A stretch of DNA of 64,000 bases from Candidatus Rokuibacteriota bacterium (GCA_003220535.1 QHSU01000069.1:62001-126000); one strand, 5' to 3'. Numbered from the stretch's first letter, positions 1 through 8,364 are shown. Notes: generated by a model from the letters alone, not told the origin. Numbers and translations are program-made.

Positions 1-477
1 TTTCCGTACATCCTGCTCGCCATCGCCATCGTGGCCGGGCTCGGCCCCGGCCTCCGCAACGCGATGATCGCCATCGCGATCGTCGGGTTTCCCATCTATA
101 CGCGGCTCGTGCGCGGCGTGGTCCTGTCGCTACGCGAGCGCGAGTTCGTCGAGGCGGCCCGTGCGCTCGGCGCGACCGATCCGCTCATCCTCGGCCGCCA
201 CATCCTGCCCCACTTGCTGTCGCCGGTCATCGTCGCCTTCAGTCTCGACGTCGGTGCGAAGATCCTGGCGACGGCCGGGCTGTCCTTTCTCGGGCTCGGC
301 ACCCAGCCGCCGACCGCGGACTGGGGGAGCATGCTGGCGACGGGCCGGCAGTTCGTCATCCTGAGCCCTCACGTGGTGCTGCTCCCCGGGCTCGCGATCT
401 TTGCGATCGTGCTGGCGCTCAACCTGGTCGGAGACGCGTTGCGCGACCTGCTGGATCCCCGCACCCACGCCCGCTGA
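1..477 (+). CDS. ABC peptide transporter permease, DppC type (5' end outside window)
   Basis: The reading frame is open from base 1, so this is the C-terminal part of a gene that begins upstream; the GTG at 31 in the ORF track is internal. The protein would be an inner-membrane permease of a dipeptide/oligopeptide importer. Hydrophobic segments alternate with short loops. The cytoplasmic EAA loop that contacts the ATPase is visible (EFVEAARALGATDP), followed by the LSFLGLGTQPP motif typical of DppC/OppC. The C-terminus ends in the usual GDALRDLLDPR. It converges on a VOC gene, and the two stop codons share a hairpin. Which substrate it carries cannot be told from this fragment. Confidence 0.93.
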   Translation, partial: FPYILLAIAIVAGLGPGLRNAMIAIAIVGFPIYTRLVRGVVLSLREREFVEAARALGATDPLILGRHILPHLLSPVIVAFSLDVGAKILATAGLSFLGLGTQPPTADWGSMLATGRQFVILSPHVVLLPGLAIFAIVLALNLVGDALRDLLDPRTHAR

Positions 478-494
478 GAGTGAGGCTCAGCGGG
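470..494. terminator. Bidirectional hairpin between convergent genes
   Basis: A perfect 9-bp inverted repeat (CCCGCTGAG / CTCAGCGGG) with a 7-nt loop spans both stop codons of the convergent permease and VOC genes. It is the only structure between them, so it probably ends transcription in both directions. There is no U-tract, so this rests on the stem alone. Confidence 0.5.
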
Positions 495-891
495 TGGCGG
501 CGAGTGGAGGGGACGCGGCTCTCGCGTAGCTGATCGTGAGAATCTCCCAGAGGTGCTCGTCACCGTCCTGCCAGTAGAGGTTCTTGCCGCCGAGGCGCGT
601 GTTGATCTGCATGTCGTCCTCGCCGCGCGGTCGGCTCCGGTACCTGAGCCCCGCCGCCTGGATGCGGGCGAAGATCGCGTCGAAGTCGGCGTCGCTGACA
701 CGGAAGCACAGGTGATGGCGCTCGAACGACTCGCGGTCGGCGAAGTCCAGGGTCAGGGAGTCGTTGACGTAGACGGGGGTGAACTCACCCTGGGATTCCA
801 CCCAAGGCACGCCGAGAAGAGCGGCCAGGGACTTCGCCGACTCGCGCCGATTGTGCGAGGGGACGATGACGTGGTCGAGCATGATGGCCAT
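487..891 (-). CDS. VOC-superfamily (glyoxalase/dioxygenase fold) protein
   Basis: This is a 134-residue single VOC domain with the beta-alpha-beta-beta-beta pattern. Likely metal ligands are His near residue 7 (MLDHVIVPS), His in ERHHLCFRV near residue 60, and Glu in HLWEILTIS near the C-terminus. It starts 28 nt after the stop of the peptide-binding protein gene and on the same strand, so the two are probably co-transcribed. The family includes glyoxalases, fosfomycin-resistance proteins and ring-cleaving dioxygenases. Nothing here fixes the substrate. Confidence 0.85.
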   Translation of the reverse strand: MAIMLDHVIVPSHNRRESAKSLAALLGVPWVESQGEFTPVYVNDSLTLDFADRESFERHHLCFRVSDADFDAIFARIQAAGLRYRSRPRGEDDMQINTRLGGKNLYWQDGDEHLWEILTISYARAASPPLAATR

Positions 892-919
892 CGGGCACCT
901 CCGAAAAGTTTTGGGGTCT

Positions 920-2461
920 CTACTGCTTCTTCAAGCGCATGTCTTCCCAGGGGGAGGTGAAGTAGAGCTGCGCGCTCAAGCCGACCCCGGCCTCCTCGAC
1001 GCGTGGCCCGATCCCGTGCAGCGTGGCCGGCTCGAAGATCCCCCCGTACATGACGCGCTCGTGCATCAGCCGCTGGATCTGATGCAGCAGCGCCTGGCGC
1101 TTTCCGCGGTCGCGCTCCTGCGCCTGCTGCCGGAACAGATCGTCGATGTCCGGATACCCGCCGGTCGCGTAGGGGGCGGTGCTGATGACAAAGTTCTCGA
1201 TGCGTGAGGACGCGTTGCCCGGCGCTGCGGTGACGGTCACGTACACGCCCTGCCGGCTCCGCGTCCGCCACGCCTCCATGAAGGTCGCCCGCTCCATGCC
1301 GCGCACCCGGGTGCGGATGCCGACCGCCGCCAGATAGTTCGCCACGGCCTCTCCCATGGTGGTGAACGGAGGAAGCGGAGTGAGCTCGCCGGCATCGAAG
1401 CCGTTGGGGTACCCGGCCTCGGTGAGGAGACGCTTGGCGTGCGTGGGGTCGTAGGGATACGGCTCGAGGCGCAGGGCGAACTCCATGACACTCGGGATGA
1501 TCGATCCCGTCAGGCGCGAGAAGCCCAGGCGCTCGGCCTCGTTGAGGGCCTGCTTGTCGACCGCCATCGTCGCCGCCAGGCGAACCCGGCGATCGGACCA
1601 CGGCGATTTCGGATTCCACTGCTCGGGAAAGTCGAGCCACCAGGCCGCCGGCGGAATCACCTTGACCAGTCGCAGCTTGGGATCGGCTTTGATGGTCGCC
1701 GCTTCGACGCCGACCATGAGGTAGCCGATGTCCGCCTCGCCCGTCTTCAGCATGGCCAGACGCGTCGTGCGGTCGGGAACGCCCTTGATGACCACCGTCT
1801 TGATCGACGGCTTCTTGCGCCAGTACTGCTCGTTGGCCTCGAGCACGAGCTCGACACCGGGGCTCTGGCGGACGAAGCGATAGGGCCCGAGCCCCACGGG
1901 CTGGCGCCGGAAGCCCTCCTCGCCGACCTTCTCGATGTATTTCCGGGGCACGATCCAGGCCGCCCCGGTGGCCGGGGTGGCGTAGAAGAGCAGAAAGTCC
2001 GGCCACGGCTTGTCGAGCACGAACCGCACGCGATACGGATCGAGGACGTCGACCGCTTTCACCCGGTCGTGCAGCAGCTTCGCGGCGGCGCCCTTGTAGC
2101 GCTGGAAGCTGAACTTCACATCGTCCGCGGTGAACGGATCGCCGTTGTGGAACTTGAGGCCCTGGCGTAGCTTGAACTCGTACGCGAGCCCGTCGGGGCT
2201 CTCCTTCCACGATTCCGCCAGGCACGGCGCCATGTCGTTACCCGGCAGCGGCTTGATGAGCGCGTCGTGCATGGCGTACAGAAAGACAAACGGAGTCCCG
2301 ATCCCTGGAGTCTCGGCCGGATCGAGGAACGTGGGGGCGATCGACGCGTCGAACGCGATCGTCAGTTGCCCTTCGGGTTGACCCTGCGCGCCGACGGTCC
2401 CGCACCACACTGCCAGGATGATGCCGGAAGCGAGGACGATCCTTCGCGAAAGGCCGTTCAT
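920..2461 (-). CDS. ABC transporter substrate-binding protein, peptide type (SBP_bac_5)
   Basis: This is a 513-residue periplasmic binding protein. I chose the ATG at 2461 because it opens directly onto a signal peptide (MNGLSRRIVLASGIILAV, then an A-Q-G cleavage region); the ORF track's longer version runs through the neighbouring glycosylase. The mature part has the SBP_bac_5 signatures: LAESWKESPDG, YEFKLRQGLKFHNGDPFTADDVKFS near residue 100, and ADIGYL. It would deliver peptides or similar cations or organics to a DppBC-type permease. It follows the AlkA-like gene by 14 nt and precedes the VOC gene. The permease fragment at the window start faces the other way, so the pairing is uncertain. 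Confidence 0.92.
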   Translation of the reverse strand: MNGLSRRIVLASGIILAVWCGTVGAQGQPEGQLTIAFDASIAPTFLDPAETPGIGTPFVFLYAMHDALIKPLPGNDMAPCLAESWKESPDGLAYEFKLRQGLKFHNGDPFTADDVKFSFQRYKGAAAKLLHDRVKAVDVLDPYRVRFVLDKPWPDFLLFYATPATGAAWIVPRKYIEKVGEEGFRRQPVGLGPYRFVRQSPGVELVLEANEQYWRKKPSIKTVVIKGVPDRTTRLAMLKTGEADIGYLMVGVEAATIKADPKLRLVKVIPPAAWWLDFPEQWNPKSPWSDRRVRLAATMAVDKQALNEAERLGFSRLTGSIIPSVMEFALRLEPYPYDPTHAKRLLTEAGYPNGFDAGELTPLPPFTTMGEAVANYLAAVGIRTRVRGMERATFMEAWRTRSRQGVYVTVTAAPGNASSRIENFVISTAPYATGGYPDIDDLFRQQAQERDRGKRQALLHQIQRLMHERVMYGGIFEPATLHGIGPRVEEAGVGLSAQLYFTSPWEDMRLKKQ

Positions 2462-2475
2462 AGCGGCGACTCTCC

Positions 2476-3147
2476 TCACGGATTGATTTTCGTTCGCGCC
2501 TCGCTCGCCGCGCGCCAGAGATACCAGGCGGCGACCGAGCGATACGGCTTCCATCGCTCGCCGAAGGCGCGCAGCGCCTCTGGCGTCGGGCGAGCCCGCC
2601 GCCCGTACGCGACCCGGTACCCCTCCCGCACGCCGAAGTCGTCCACCGGTAGCACGTCGGGCCGACCGAGGGTGAAGATCAGGAGCATCTCGACCGTCCA
2701 CTGGCCGACGCCATGGATCTGCGTCAGCCGCTCGATGAGCACCTGGTCGTCGAGGTGCCTGGCCGCGCGGCGCGTCGGCACCGCGCCCTGGAGCGCGTGG
2801 CGCGCAATGTCCTTGATCGCCCGCACCTTGCCCCGCGAGAAGCCCGCCCTCCGCAGCGTCGCGGGGCGGGCTGCCGCCACCGCCGCGGGCGAGGGGAAGC
2901 GCCCGTTCGCGAAGAGGGCGACGAAGCGGGTCAGGATCGTCTCGGCGGCGCGACCGTTGAGCTGCTGGTGGGCGATGGCGCGCGTGAGCGCCTCGTACGG
3001 CGACCACCCGAGCGGTGCCAGCCCGCAGGGGCCGTGACGCCGGATCAGGCGGCGCATCACCGGATCCCGCGAAAGGTGGCGATGTGCGGTCGCCGTCACG
3101 GTGCTCCCCATCGCATCCCGATACAGCGCCGGTGACGGTGGAGTCAA
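2476..3147 (-). CDS. DNA-3-methyladenine glycosylase II-like (AlkA, HhH-GPD)
   Basis: This is a base-excision repair glycosylase of the HhH-GPD superfamily that removes alkylated bases. The helix-hairpin-helix is visible in TQIHGVGQWTVEMLLIFTLG. The catalytic Asp lies in the following LPVDDFGVREGY. The front half has the AlkA-like pattern (HGPCGL, AIAHQQLNGRAAETI). At 223 residues it is the short AlkA form without the N-terminal Ada-like extension. An ATG at 3111 (MGSTVTATAH) is an equally reasonable start and would give 211 residues. It sits 14 nt upstream of the peptide-binding gene, an unrelated partner, so co-transcription probably has no functional meaning. Confidence 0.9.
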   Translation of the reverse strand: MTPPSPALYRDAMGSTVTATAHRHLSRDPVMRRLIRRHGPCGLAPLGWSPYEALTRAIAHQQLNGRAAETILTRFVALFANGRFPSPAAVAAARPATLRRAGFSRGKVRAIKDIARHALQGAVPTRRAARHLDDQVLIERLTQIHGVGQWTVEMLLIFTLGRPDVLPVDDFGVREGYRVAYGRRARPTPEALRAFGERWKPYRSVAAWYLWRAASEARTKINP

Positions 3148-3168
3148 GCGCGAAGTTTCAGAGGAGCG

Positions 3169-3381
3169 CTACCCTCCGGCATCCACCGCTCGTCGCTGTT
3201 CCCAGCGCACGCCGCATTCGACGCATTCGATCCACGCGACGCCCCAGGGGAGCTCGTTCTGCGTCACTTCCGCGATGCTGCCGACGAGCCCATCGCACTC
3301 GCGATGCTCCGCGAAGTACGTCTCGAAGCTCCGCAGGAGCTCGGTGACGACGCGAGCGCGGTGCGCTAGCTCGCGCGGCAC
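3169..3381 (-). CDS. Small CxxC protein, unknown function
   Basis: I do not recognise this gene. I take the GTG at 3381 rather than the ORF track's 3567, because only the last 70 residues look protein-like and have strongly G/C third positions; the upstream part is arginine-rich shadow sequence. The product has an amphipathic helix (VVTELLRSFETYFAEH) and ends with IECVECGVRWE, a CxxC that could bind zinc as half of a ribbon. It may be regulatory, but nothing shows that directly. Confidence 0.45.
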   Translation of the reverse strand: MPRELAHRARVVTELLRSFETYFAEHRECDGLVGSIAEVTQNELPWGVAWIECVECGVRWEQRRAVDAGG

Positions 3382-3487
3382 TCGCGGCCCCGGCCCGACC
3401 GAGGGCGACCGTCGGCCGCGATCATGGCCTCTCGGACGCTGCCCAGAGGAACGAGTAGCCCGGCGAGCAACGATCGAGATGTGGTGA

Positions 3488-3871
3488 TCATGGTGACTGC
3501 CGCTCGCCGACGGGCGGTTGGGTCCCGGCGGGAAACTGGATGATATCGCCACTCGGGGTTCGACCAACCAGCGGTGGCGTGTAGACTTCGTGGTCGCCGA
3601 GTCTGCGCTCCCAATGCCCGGGCACCATGACGGGACCGTCGGTGCCTGGGATCTGAACGGTGCGATCCGGCACCCATGTCATATCGGGGGCCCGGACCGC
3701 CGGTGGCGGCACCTGCGGCACCGGGCGCGTCGTCGCGCCGTTGAGACGATCGAAGATCCCGCCACTCGGTGTCGTGCCGCCCGGCGGTGACTTCATCTGG
3801 CTCAGCGCGACGTCGGGCACCCCGAGACTCAAGAGAACCGCCGCACCCACGACGGCGATCAGCATCCGCAT
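3488..3871 (-). CDS. Secreted proline-rich hypothetical protein
   Basis: This is a 127-residue protein starting at the ATG at 3871 (MRMLIAVVGAAVLLSLG), a clear signal peptide; the ORF track start 45 nt upstream adds only charged residues. The mature region is rich in Pro and Gly. It contains a W-x-P-D-R and VMVPGHWERR stretch like the WxPGHW/YxPP motif of small exported proteins, and ends in a flexible tail. It has no enzymatic motif and is probably periplasmic or outer-membrane associated. It stands alone upstream of the amidohydrolase gene. Confidence 0.7.
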   Translation of the reverse strand: MRMLIAVVGAAVLLSLGVPDVALSQMKSPPGGTTPSGGIFDRLNGATTRPVPQVPPPAVRAPDMTWVPDRTVQIPGTDGPVMVPGHWERRLGDHEVYTPPLVGRTPSGDIIQFPAGTQPPVGERQSP

Positions 3872-4025
3872 GTTCGGGCTCCCTTCTCCTCCAGACCTCT
3901 CACGTATTCTAACCATCGCGTGAGCGTCGCGCGTGCGGCGAACCGCGACGGCCGCCTTCGCCTCTTACGATGGCGGAGGGGTGCCCGGGGGATGCGGGCT
4001 GGCGGTGAACGGCCTTTCGGGGTCT

Positions 4026-5741
4026 TCAGGCCCTCCGCGCGAGCGGCCCTCGCAGCAGGCGGCCCGGCAAGGCGCCCGTGTGCTTGCCGTCGCGGAGCAG
4101 GATCTCGCCGCTGACGATCGTGGCCGCGATCCCCCGCGCGCGCTGCACGAGGCGTCGGGCGCCCGCCGGCAGGTCGGCGACGACCTCCGGCATCTCCGGG
4201 CTGATCGTCTCGGGGTCGAAGACGAGCAGATCGGCCGCGAAGCCCTCGCGCACCAGGCCGCGGTCGGCGAAGCCCCAGTAGGTCGCGGGCACGAGCGTCA
4301 GCATGCGCACCGCCTGCTCGAGGGTGAAGGCCTGCTTCGCGCGCACCCAGTGGCTCAACAGGTGGGTCTGGAGCGACGAGTCGACGATCTGCGAGACGTG
4401 GGCGCCCGAGTCCGAGAACGTCACGACCGCACGCGGGTGGCGCATCATCTCGAGCACGGTCGCCTGGTCCTCGTTGGCGACCGGATGGAAAAAGAAGCGC
4501 TCGAGGTCCCGCTCGAGCGCGAGGTCGATCATCGCCTCGGCCGGGTCGACGCCGCGCTCGCGCGCGATCTCGGCCACGGTGCGGTGCGGGCCGTCGACCG
4601 TGTCATAGAGGAAGATCCACTCGTACGGGAAGGGGCGCGCCTCGGTCCCGAGCGTCGCGCGGTCGGGCGTGTCGTGGGCGCCCGCGACGAGCCGGCGGCG
4701 CGTGGCGGGGTCGCGCAGGCGCGCCCGCTGCTCGGCCAGCGGCAAGGCGCGGAACGGCTTCCACGCCGGCAGATTGTCGAACGGCAGCTGGGTCTTGAAC
4801 GACAGGACGACGTTGAGCCCGCGGCTGTGAACCTGGGCGAACATTCGGCCGCCGACGGCGGCCGTCTCGTCGAGCAGGCTCATGTAGTGTCGCCACACGT
4901 CGGGCGCCTCGAGCCGGCTGAAGCTGCCGAACGTCACCGGGCGCCCGGTCTCGACCGCCAGGTCGCGCAGGCGCACGTGGTACGCGCGGAAGGCGGCGGG
5001 GTCGTTCAGCTCTCGCCCGACCGCCTCGCCGGCCAGCTCGAAGATGCCGGCGTTCATCTCGCCCATCACGCCCACGAGCCGACGGATCTCGTCCCACAGC
5101 GCCAGACGGCTGGCGACCGGCCGGCCGTCGGCGGTCTCGTGGATCGGCGAGCGCGAGGTCGTGAAGCCCATGGCGCCGGCGCGGATCGCGTCGCGCAGCT
5201 CGCGCTCCATCGCTTTCAAATCTTCCCCGGTGGCGGCCTGCTCGAAGGCGCGCTCGCCCATCACGTGCGCGCGGAGCGCGGAGTGGCCGAGGTATCCGGA
5301 GTAGTTGATGCCCTTGGGCAGCGTGTCGAGACAGTCCAGCCACTCCGGGAACGTCGTCCACTGCCAGCGGATGCCCGCCGCCATGGCCTCGGCCGAGATG
5401 TCCTCGGCGCGCTCGAGGTTGCGCACGACGAGGTGCTTCTTCTCCTCCGCGCACGGCGCCAGCGTGAAGCCGCAGTTGCCCATCACCACCGTGGTGACGC
5501 CGTGCCAACAGGAGCAGGTCCCCAGCGGATCCCAGAAGATCTGCGCGTCCATGTGGGTGTGGCCGTCGACGAAGCCCGGAGCGACCACCAGGCCGTCGGC
5601 GTCGATGATCTCGCGCGCGCGCTCACGGATGCGGCCGATCGAGACGATCCGGCCGTGCCGCACGCCCACGTCGGCGCGATAGCGGGGCAGCCCGGAGCCG
5701 TCGATCAGCACGCCATTCTTGATCACCAGGTCGTAGGGCAT
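4026..5741 (-). CDS. Amidohydrolase family 3 / N-acyl-D-amino acid deacylase-like protein
   Basis: This is a 571-residue metal-dependent hydrolase of the D-aminoacylase/dihydroorotase group. I chose the ATG at 5741 (MPYDLVIKNGVLIDGSG), the classic small beta-sandwich start. Further motifs are the metal-binding VDGHTHMDAQ near residue 68, GNCGFTLAPC near residue 98, a SDSGAH motif in the second half carrying the late Asp, and C-terminal AADLLVFDPETI. The family hydrolyses N-acyl-D-amino acids or related cyclic amides. A second, shorter member lies at 31.0-32.6 kb. The front region GTCSCWHGVTTVVMGNCGF is characteristic of the variant often annotated as D-aminoacylase in soil bacteria. It is transcribed alone, away from the gene at 5972. 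Confidence 0.9.
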   Translation of the reverse strand: MPYDLVIKNGVLIDGSGLPRYRADVGVRHGRIVSIGRIRERAREIIDADGLVVAPGFVDGHTHMDAQIFWDPLGTCSCWHGVTTVVMGNCGFTLAPCAEEKKHLVVRNLERAEDISAEAMAAGIRWQWTTFPEWLDCLDTLPKGINYSGYLGHSALRAHVMGERAFEQAATGEDLKAMERELRDAIRAGAMGFTTSRSPIHETADGRPVASRLALWDEIRRLVGVMGEMNAGIFELAGEAVGRELNDPAAFRAYHVRLRDLAVETGRPVTFGSFSRLEAPDVWRHYMSLLDETAAVGGRMFAQVHSRGLNVVLSFKTQLPFDNLPAWKPFRALPLAEQRARLRDPATRRRLVAGAHDTPDRATLGTEARPFPYEWIFLYDTVDGPHRTVAEIARERGVDPAEAMIDLALERDLERFFFHPVANEDQATVLEMMRHPRAVVTFSDSGAHVSQIVDSSLQTHLLSHWVRAKQAFTLEQAVRMLTLVPATYWGFADRGLVREGFAADLLVFDPETISPEMPEVVADLPAGARRLVQRARGIAATIVSGEILLRDGKHTGALPGRLLRGPLARRA

Positions 5742-5877
5742 CGTCCGAGCCTCCTGAGCGCCCGCGGCGTCGACGTACAGCCTGGCCCATCGTACCCGAT
5801 GCCGTGAGCGATCGCTCTCGAGACGATTCCCTACTCGCCGCGCCAGCCCGACGCGGGCCGGCCGGGATGAGAGGCAT

Positions 5878-5905
5878 CTCATCGCTGCCTCATCGCGGCT
5901 TCATC
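5878..5905 (+). promoter_or_regulatory. Three 11-bp-phased CTCATC repeats (candidate response-regulator site)
   Basis: The hexamers CTCATC (5878), CTCATC (5889) and TTCATC (5900) repeat with an exact 11-bp period, and an inverted GATGAG lies just upstream at 5866. After a 6-nt gap comes CACTAC, as at the 8365 site. OmpR/PhoB-family regulators bind direct repeats at one helical turn, and such a regulator is encoded at 8785. The site lies about 67 nt before the ATG at 5972. Confidence 0.45.
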
Positions 5906-5971
5906 TCCGGCCACTACGGTCTCGACAGGCTCAACCTCCAGGTCCGCGGCGAGGAGGAGTGGGTAGCCCCT

Positions 5972-6337
5972 ATGTGGGACGAAACCTACACGTCCGTCTG
6001 TCGGCATCACCCTGACGTGATCGCGGCGTTCGAGTCGCCGTACGGGCGACTGGCGCTGCTGCTCCGTCACACGCTGATCCCGCTGCCCGAGGATCGGGCA
6101 CGCTGGCTCGACGACACACGGCGCGTGGCGCGCGCCGTCGTCGCCAATCTCCGCTCGGCTGGCCTCGTCGATGACGTGACGATTCTCCAGTGGCAGCCGC
6201 TCCGGCAGGTCGCTCACGTCATGCGCCGCTGGGACTGCTGCTATGAAAGCGACACCGCGGGCGATGCAGAGCTCGGCGACGATGCCTCAGCCTTCGCACT
6301 CACCGATGGATCGCGGAACGCATCCTCGGGCTCATGA
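5972..6337 (+). CDS. Hypothetical protein, unknown function
   Basis: I do not recognise this 121-residue soluble protein. The frame is supported by strongly G/C third positions and a plausible composition (ESPYGRLALLLRHTLIPL, then a helical DTRRVARAVVANLRSAG). The ORF track begins at 5804. I prefer the ATG at 5972 because the phased CTCATC repeats occupy 5878-5905, and the upstream residues are low-quality arginine/serine-rich sequence. A purine-rich GAGGAGGAG lies 14 nt before 5972, slightly far for a ribosome site. Its site and position before the UspA gene suggest it belongs to the same stress regulon. Confidence 0.45.
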   Translation: MWDETYTSVCRHHPDVIAAFESPYGRLALLLRHTLIPLPEDRARWLDDTRRVARAVVANLRSAGLVDDVTILQWQPLRQVAHVMRRWDCCYESDTAGDAELGDDASAFALTDGSRNASSGS

Positions 6338-6360
6338 CGCGCATCGTGGATGAAGAGTTT

Positions 6361-6388
6361 TTCACCCCAGTCTCATCCTGATCTCACA
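6361..6388 (+). promoter_or_regulatory. Three 11-bp-phased CTCATC-like repeats upstream of the UspA gene
   Basis: TTCACC (6361), CTCATC (6372) and CTCACA (6383) are spaced exactly 11 bp apart and end 36 nt before the GTG of the universal stress protein gene. The middle copy is the consensus; the flanking copies match at four of six positions each. The arrangement equals the sites at 5878, 8275 and 8365. Confidence 0.42.
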
Positions 6389-6424
6389 TCCCGGCGCGAC
6401 GTTCGAGATGGCTGGAGGTGGACC

Positions 6425-6970
6425 GTGGAGAGGCAGTGGAGGAGGATCCTTCATCCGACCGATTTCTCGGCGGTGTCCGAGGCCGCGTTCATACACGCCG
6501 CAAGGCTCGGTCGTCAGCATGACGCGGAGTTGTTCCTCCTGCACGTCCTGGTCAGGCCCACGCCCTACGAGATCCAAGCGGTCGGATGGCATGGCCTCCA
6601 CGAAGCAGCGGAGGTCGAACGGGGGCACGACGCGCAGGCGCAGCTCGACGCGCTCGTCGAGAGGGCGACCCAGGCCGGCACGCGGGCGATCTCGCTCCTC
6701 GTCGATGGTGTTCCGCACCGCCGCATCGTGCACACGGCCACCTCGATGCGTGCCGACCTCATCGTGATGGGGACTCACGCGTGGAGCGGGCTCAGCCGCC
6801 TGCTGTTCGGGAGCACCGCCGTCCAGGTGATTCGCGCAGCCGAGTGCCCGGTGCTGACAGTCAGAGTCCCATCGGCGAAGGCCCCGCTTCATTCGAAGCC
6901 ATTCCATCTTCACGCCGACCTGACGACCGGATTGAGGAGGACACCGACATCCGGGTTCGTCGTCGGATAG
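6425..6970 (+). CDS. Universal stress protein (UspA family)
   Basis: This is a 181-residue single Usp domain. The GTG at 6425 is preceded by an excellent ribosome site (GGAGGTG), so I prefer it to the ORF track's 6350. The nucleotide-binding features are ILHPTDFSAVSEAA at the start, DLIVMGTHAWSGLSRLLFGSTA near residue 115 (the G-2x-G-9x-G(S/T) ATP motif) and CPVLTVR at the end. The protein would bind ATP and modulate stress survival. A phased CTCATC site lies just upstream and suggests control by the two-component system at 8785-10862. About 30 residues after CPVLTV form a non-conserved tail. Confidence 0.92.
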   Translation: MERQWRRILHPTDFSAVSEAAFIHAARLGRQHDAELFLLHVLVRPTPYEIQAVGWHGLHEAAEVERGHDAQAQLDALVERATQAGTRAISLLVDGVPHRRIVHTATSMRADLIVMGTHAWSGLSRLLFGSTAVQVIRAAECPVLTVRVPSAKAPLHSKPFHLHADLTTGLRRTPTSGFVVG

Positions 6971-7000
6971 ATGATGCGCTGCCGACCGTCGGGCGCGGTG

Positions 7001-7378
7001 CTATGGCCCACCGCGCATCAGGCTGTAGGCGAGCACCGATAGGACGATGGCGGTCACCACGACGTAGGTGGGGTCGCGGAGGCGGACGAAGGCGACCAGC
7101 GAGAAGACGACTCGAGCGACCGGCGTCGCGATCAGCAGCAGCAGACCGAGCTGCATGATGCCGCGCGCTCGAAGCGCGATGGCGCCGTGGACGATGCCGG
7201 AGAGACTTCGAAGCTCCGAGGGCTCGCCGCGAAAGACGTGGTATCGCGGAGTCGTCGACCCCTCCTGGATGAGATACAGCACGCCTCCGAGCGAGATCAC
7301 GAGCGCCGCCAGGCCCACGCCCGATCGAAGCAGGTTGCCCATGATGTGCTCGACGTGCTCGTCGGACCAGCTCGTCAC
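7001..7378 (-). CDS. DUF1634 membrane protein
   Basis: This is a 125-residue protein with three predicted membrane segments: one near residues 15-40, one near 74-92 and a C-terminal one. It has the DUF1634 signature FRGEPSELRSLSGIV between the first two. It starts at 7378, overlapping the 3' end of the TSUP exporter gene by about 11 nt. DUF1634 proteins commonly sit directly after TauE/SafE-type exporters, so it is probably a small partner of that exporter. Its biochemical role is not known. Confidence 0.88.
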   Translation of the reverse strand: MTSWSDEHVEHIMGNLLRSGVGLAALVISLGGVLYLIQEGSTTPRYHVFRGEPSELRSLSGIVHGAIALRARGIMQLGLLLLIATPVARVVFSLVAFVRLRDPTYVVVTAIVLSVLAYSLMRGGP

Positions 7379-7388
7379 GGCTCGCCCC

Positions 7389-8240
7389 TCACAGGCGCCC
7401 GGTCAGGCCGCCGTAGATCATCTCCAGCGCGAGGACCGCGATCACGACACCAAAGACGAGGCGCAGCGTCCGCGTCTCGGCCGCCGGCAGGATCCGAGCA
7501 CCGCCGAGCGCGCCCAGAGCGACGCCGAGCATCACGGGCATGGCGAGTCCCGGGTCGATGTAGCCCCGCGTCAGGTAGACGCCGGCGCTGGCCGCGGCCG
7601 TCACGCCGATCATGAAGTTGCTGGTCGTCGTCGAGACCTTGAAGGGTATTCGCATGATCTGGTCCATGGCGAGGACCTTCACCGCGCCGGAGCCGATGCC
7701 GAGCAATCCCGAGAGCCATCCGGCCACGAACATGAGGCCGAAGCCCGCGGGCACGGCCCGGACCTGATAGAAGCGTGGTCCGTCGGGCGTCGGGTAGCTG
7801 CCATGCAGATTCAGGAGCGTGGCGATATGGTCCGGGCGCCGGTCCGGCGGCGGCGCGACCCTGGGCCGGATCGACAGGTAAGCCGACACCAGGAGAACGA
7901 CGCCGAACGTGACCGCGATCGCTGCGGTGGAGAATAGCGTGGCGGCCGCGTAGGCCCCCACCAGGGCGCCGAGCGTGGTGGCGATCTCGAGGAGCATGCC
8001 GATGCGGATGTTGGAGTAGCCCTCCTTGACGTAGGCGGCAGCTGCGCCGGACGACGTGGCGATGACCGAGACGAGGGTCGCCCCGATCGCATACCGGATA
8101 TCGACGCCGAACAGGAGTGTGAGCACCGGTGTGAGGACCACGCCGCCCCCGAGCCCCGTGAGCGCCCCGAGCAGTCCGGCCAGGAGCGACGCCCCCCCGA
8201 TGAGCACGCTGAACTCGAGGAGGTTCCACGCCCCGTTCAT
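7389..8240 (-). CDS. TSUP-family (TauE/SafE) anion exporter
   Basis: This is a 283-residue polytopic membrane protein. I chose the ATG at 8240 (MNGAWNLLEFSVLIGGAS) because it opens straight into the first membrane helix; the ORF track extension is hydrophilic. The TSUP repeat motif LGALTGLGGGVVLTPVLTLLFG is at the N-terminus, and the second-half repeat GWLSGLLGIGSGAVKVLAMD mirrors it. The family exports sulfite, sulfonates or related oxyanions. It is translationally coupled to the DUF1634 gene. Phased GATGAG repeats 35-51 nt upstream suggest regulation by the local two-component system. Confidence 0.9.
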   Translation of the reverse strand: MNGAWNLLEFSVLIGGASLLAGLLGALTGLGGGVVLTPVLTLLFGVDIRYAIGATLVSVIATSSGAAAAYVKEGYSNIRIGMLLEIATTLGALVGAYAAATLFSTAAIAVTFGVVLLVSAYLSIRPRVAPPPDRRPDHIATLLNLHGSYPTPDGPRFYQVRAVPAGFGLMFVAGWLSGLLGIGSGAVKVLAMDQIMRIPFKVSTTTSNFMIGVTAAASAGVYLTRGYIDPGLAMPVMLGVALGALGGARILPAAETRTLRLVFGVVIAVLALEMIYGGLTGRL

Positions 8241-8274
8241 CGGCCTCGAGCATGGGGGCTCGACATGGGGTCTC

Positions 8275-8291
8275 GATGAGCGGTGGATGAG
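8275..8291 (-). promoter_or_regulatory. 11-bp-phased CTCATC repeats upstream of the TSUP gene
   Basis: On the minus strand two perfect CTCATC hexamers (8291-8286 and 8280-8275) are spaced 11 bp apart. A weaker third copy sits one period closer to the TSUP start. The distal copy also forms an inverted repeat with TCTCAT at 8297-8302 (ATGAGA-ATGC-TCTCAT). Orientation is towards the TSUP gene. Confidence 0.42.
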
Positions 8292-8364
8292 AATGCTCTC
8301 ATGCGGTGGCACGCGAGGAAGGACCGCTCCGCACGGCTCAGCAGGCGGGCCCGCTAAGAGGTTT

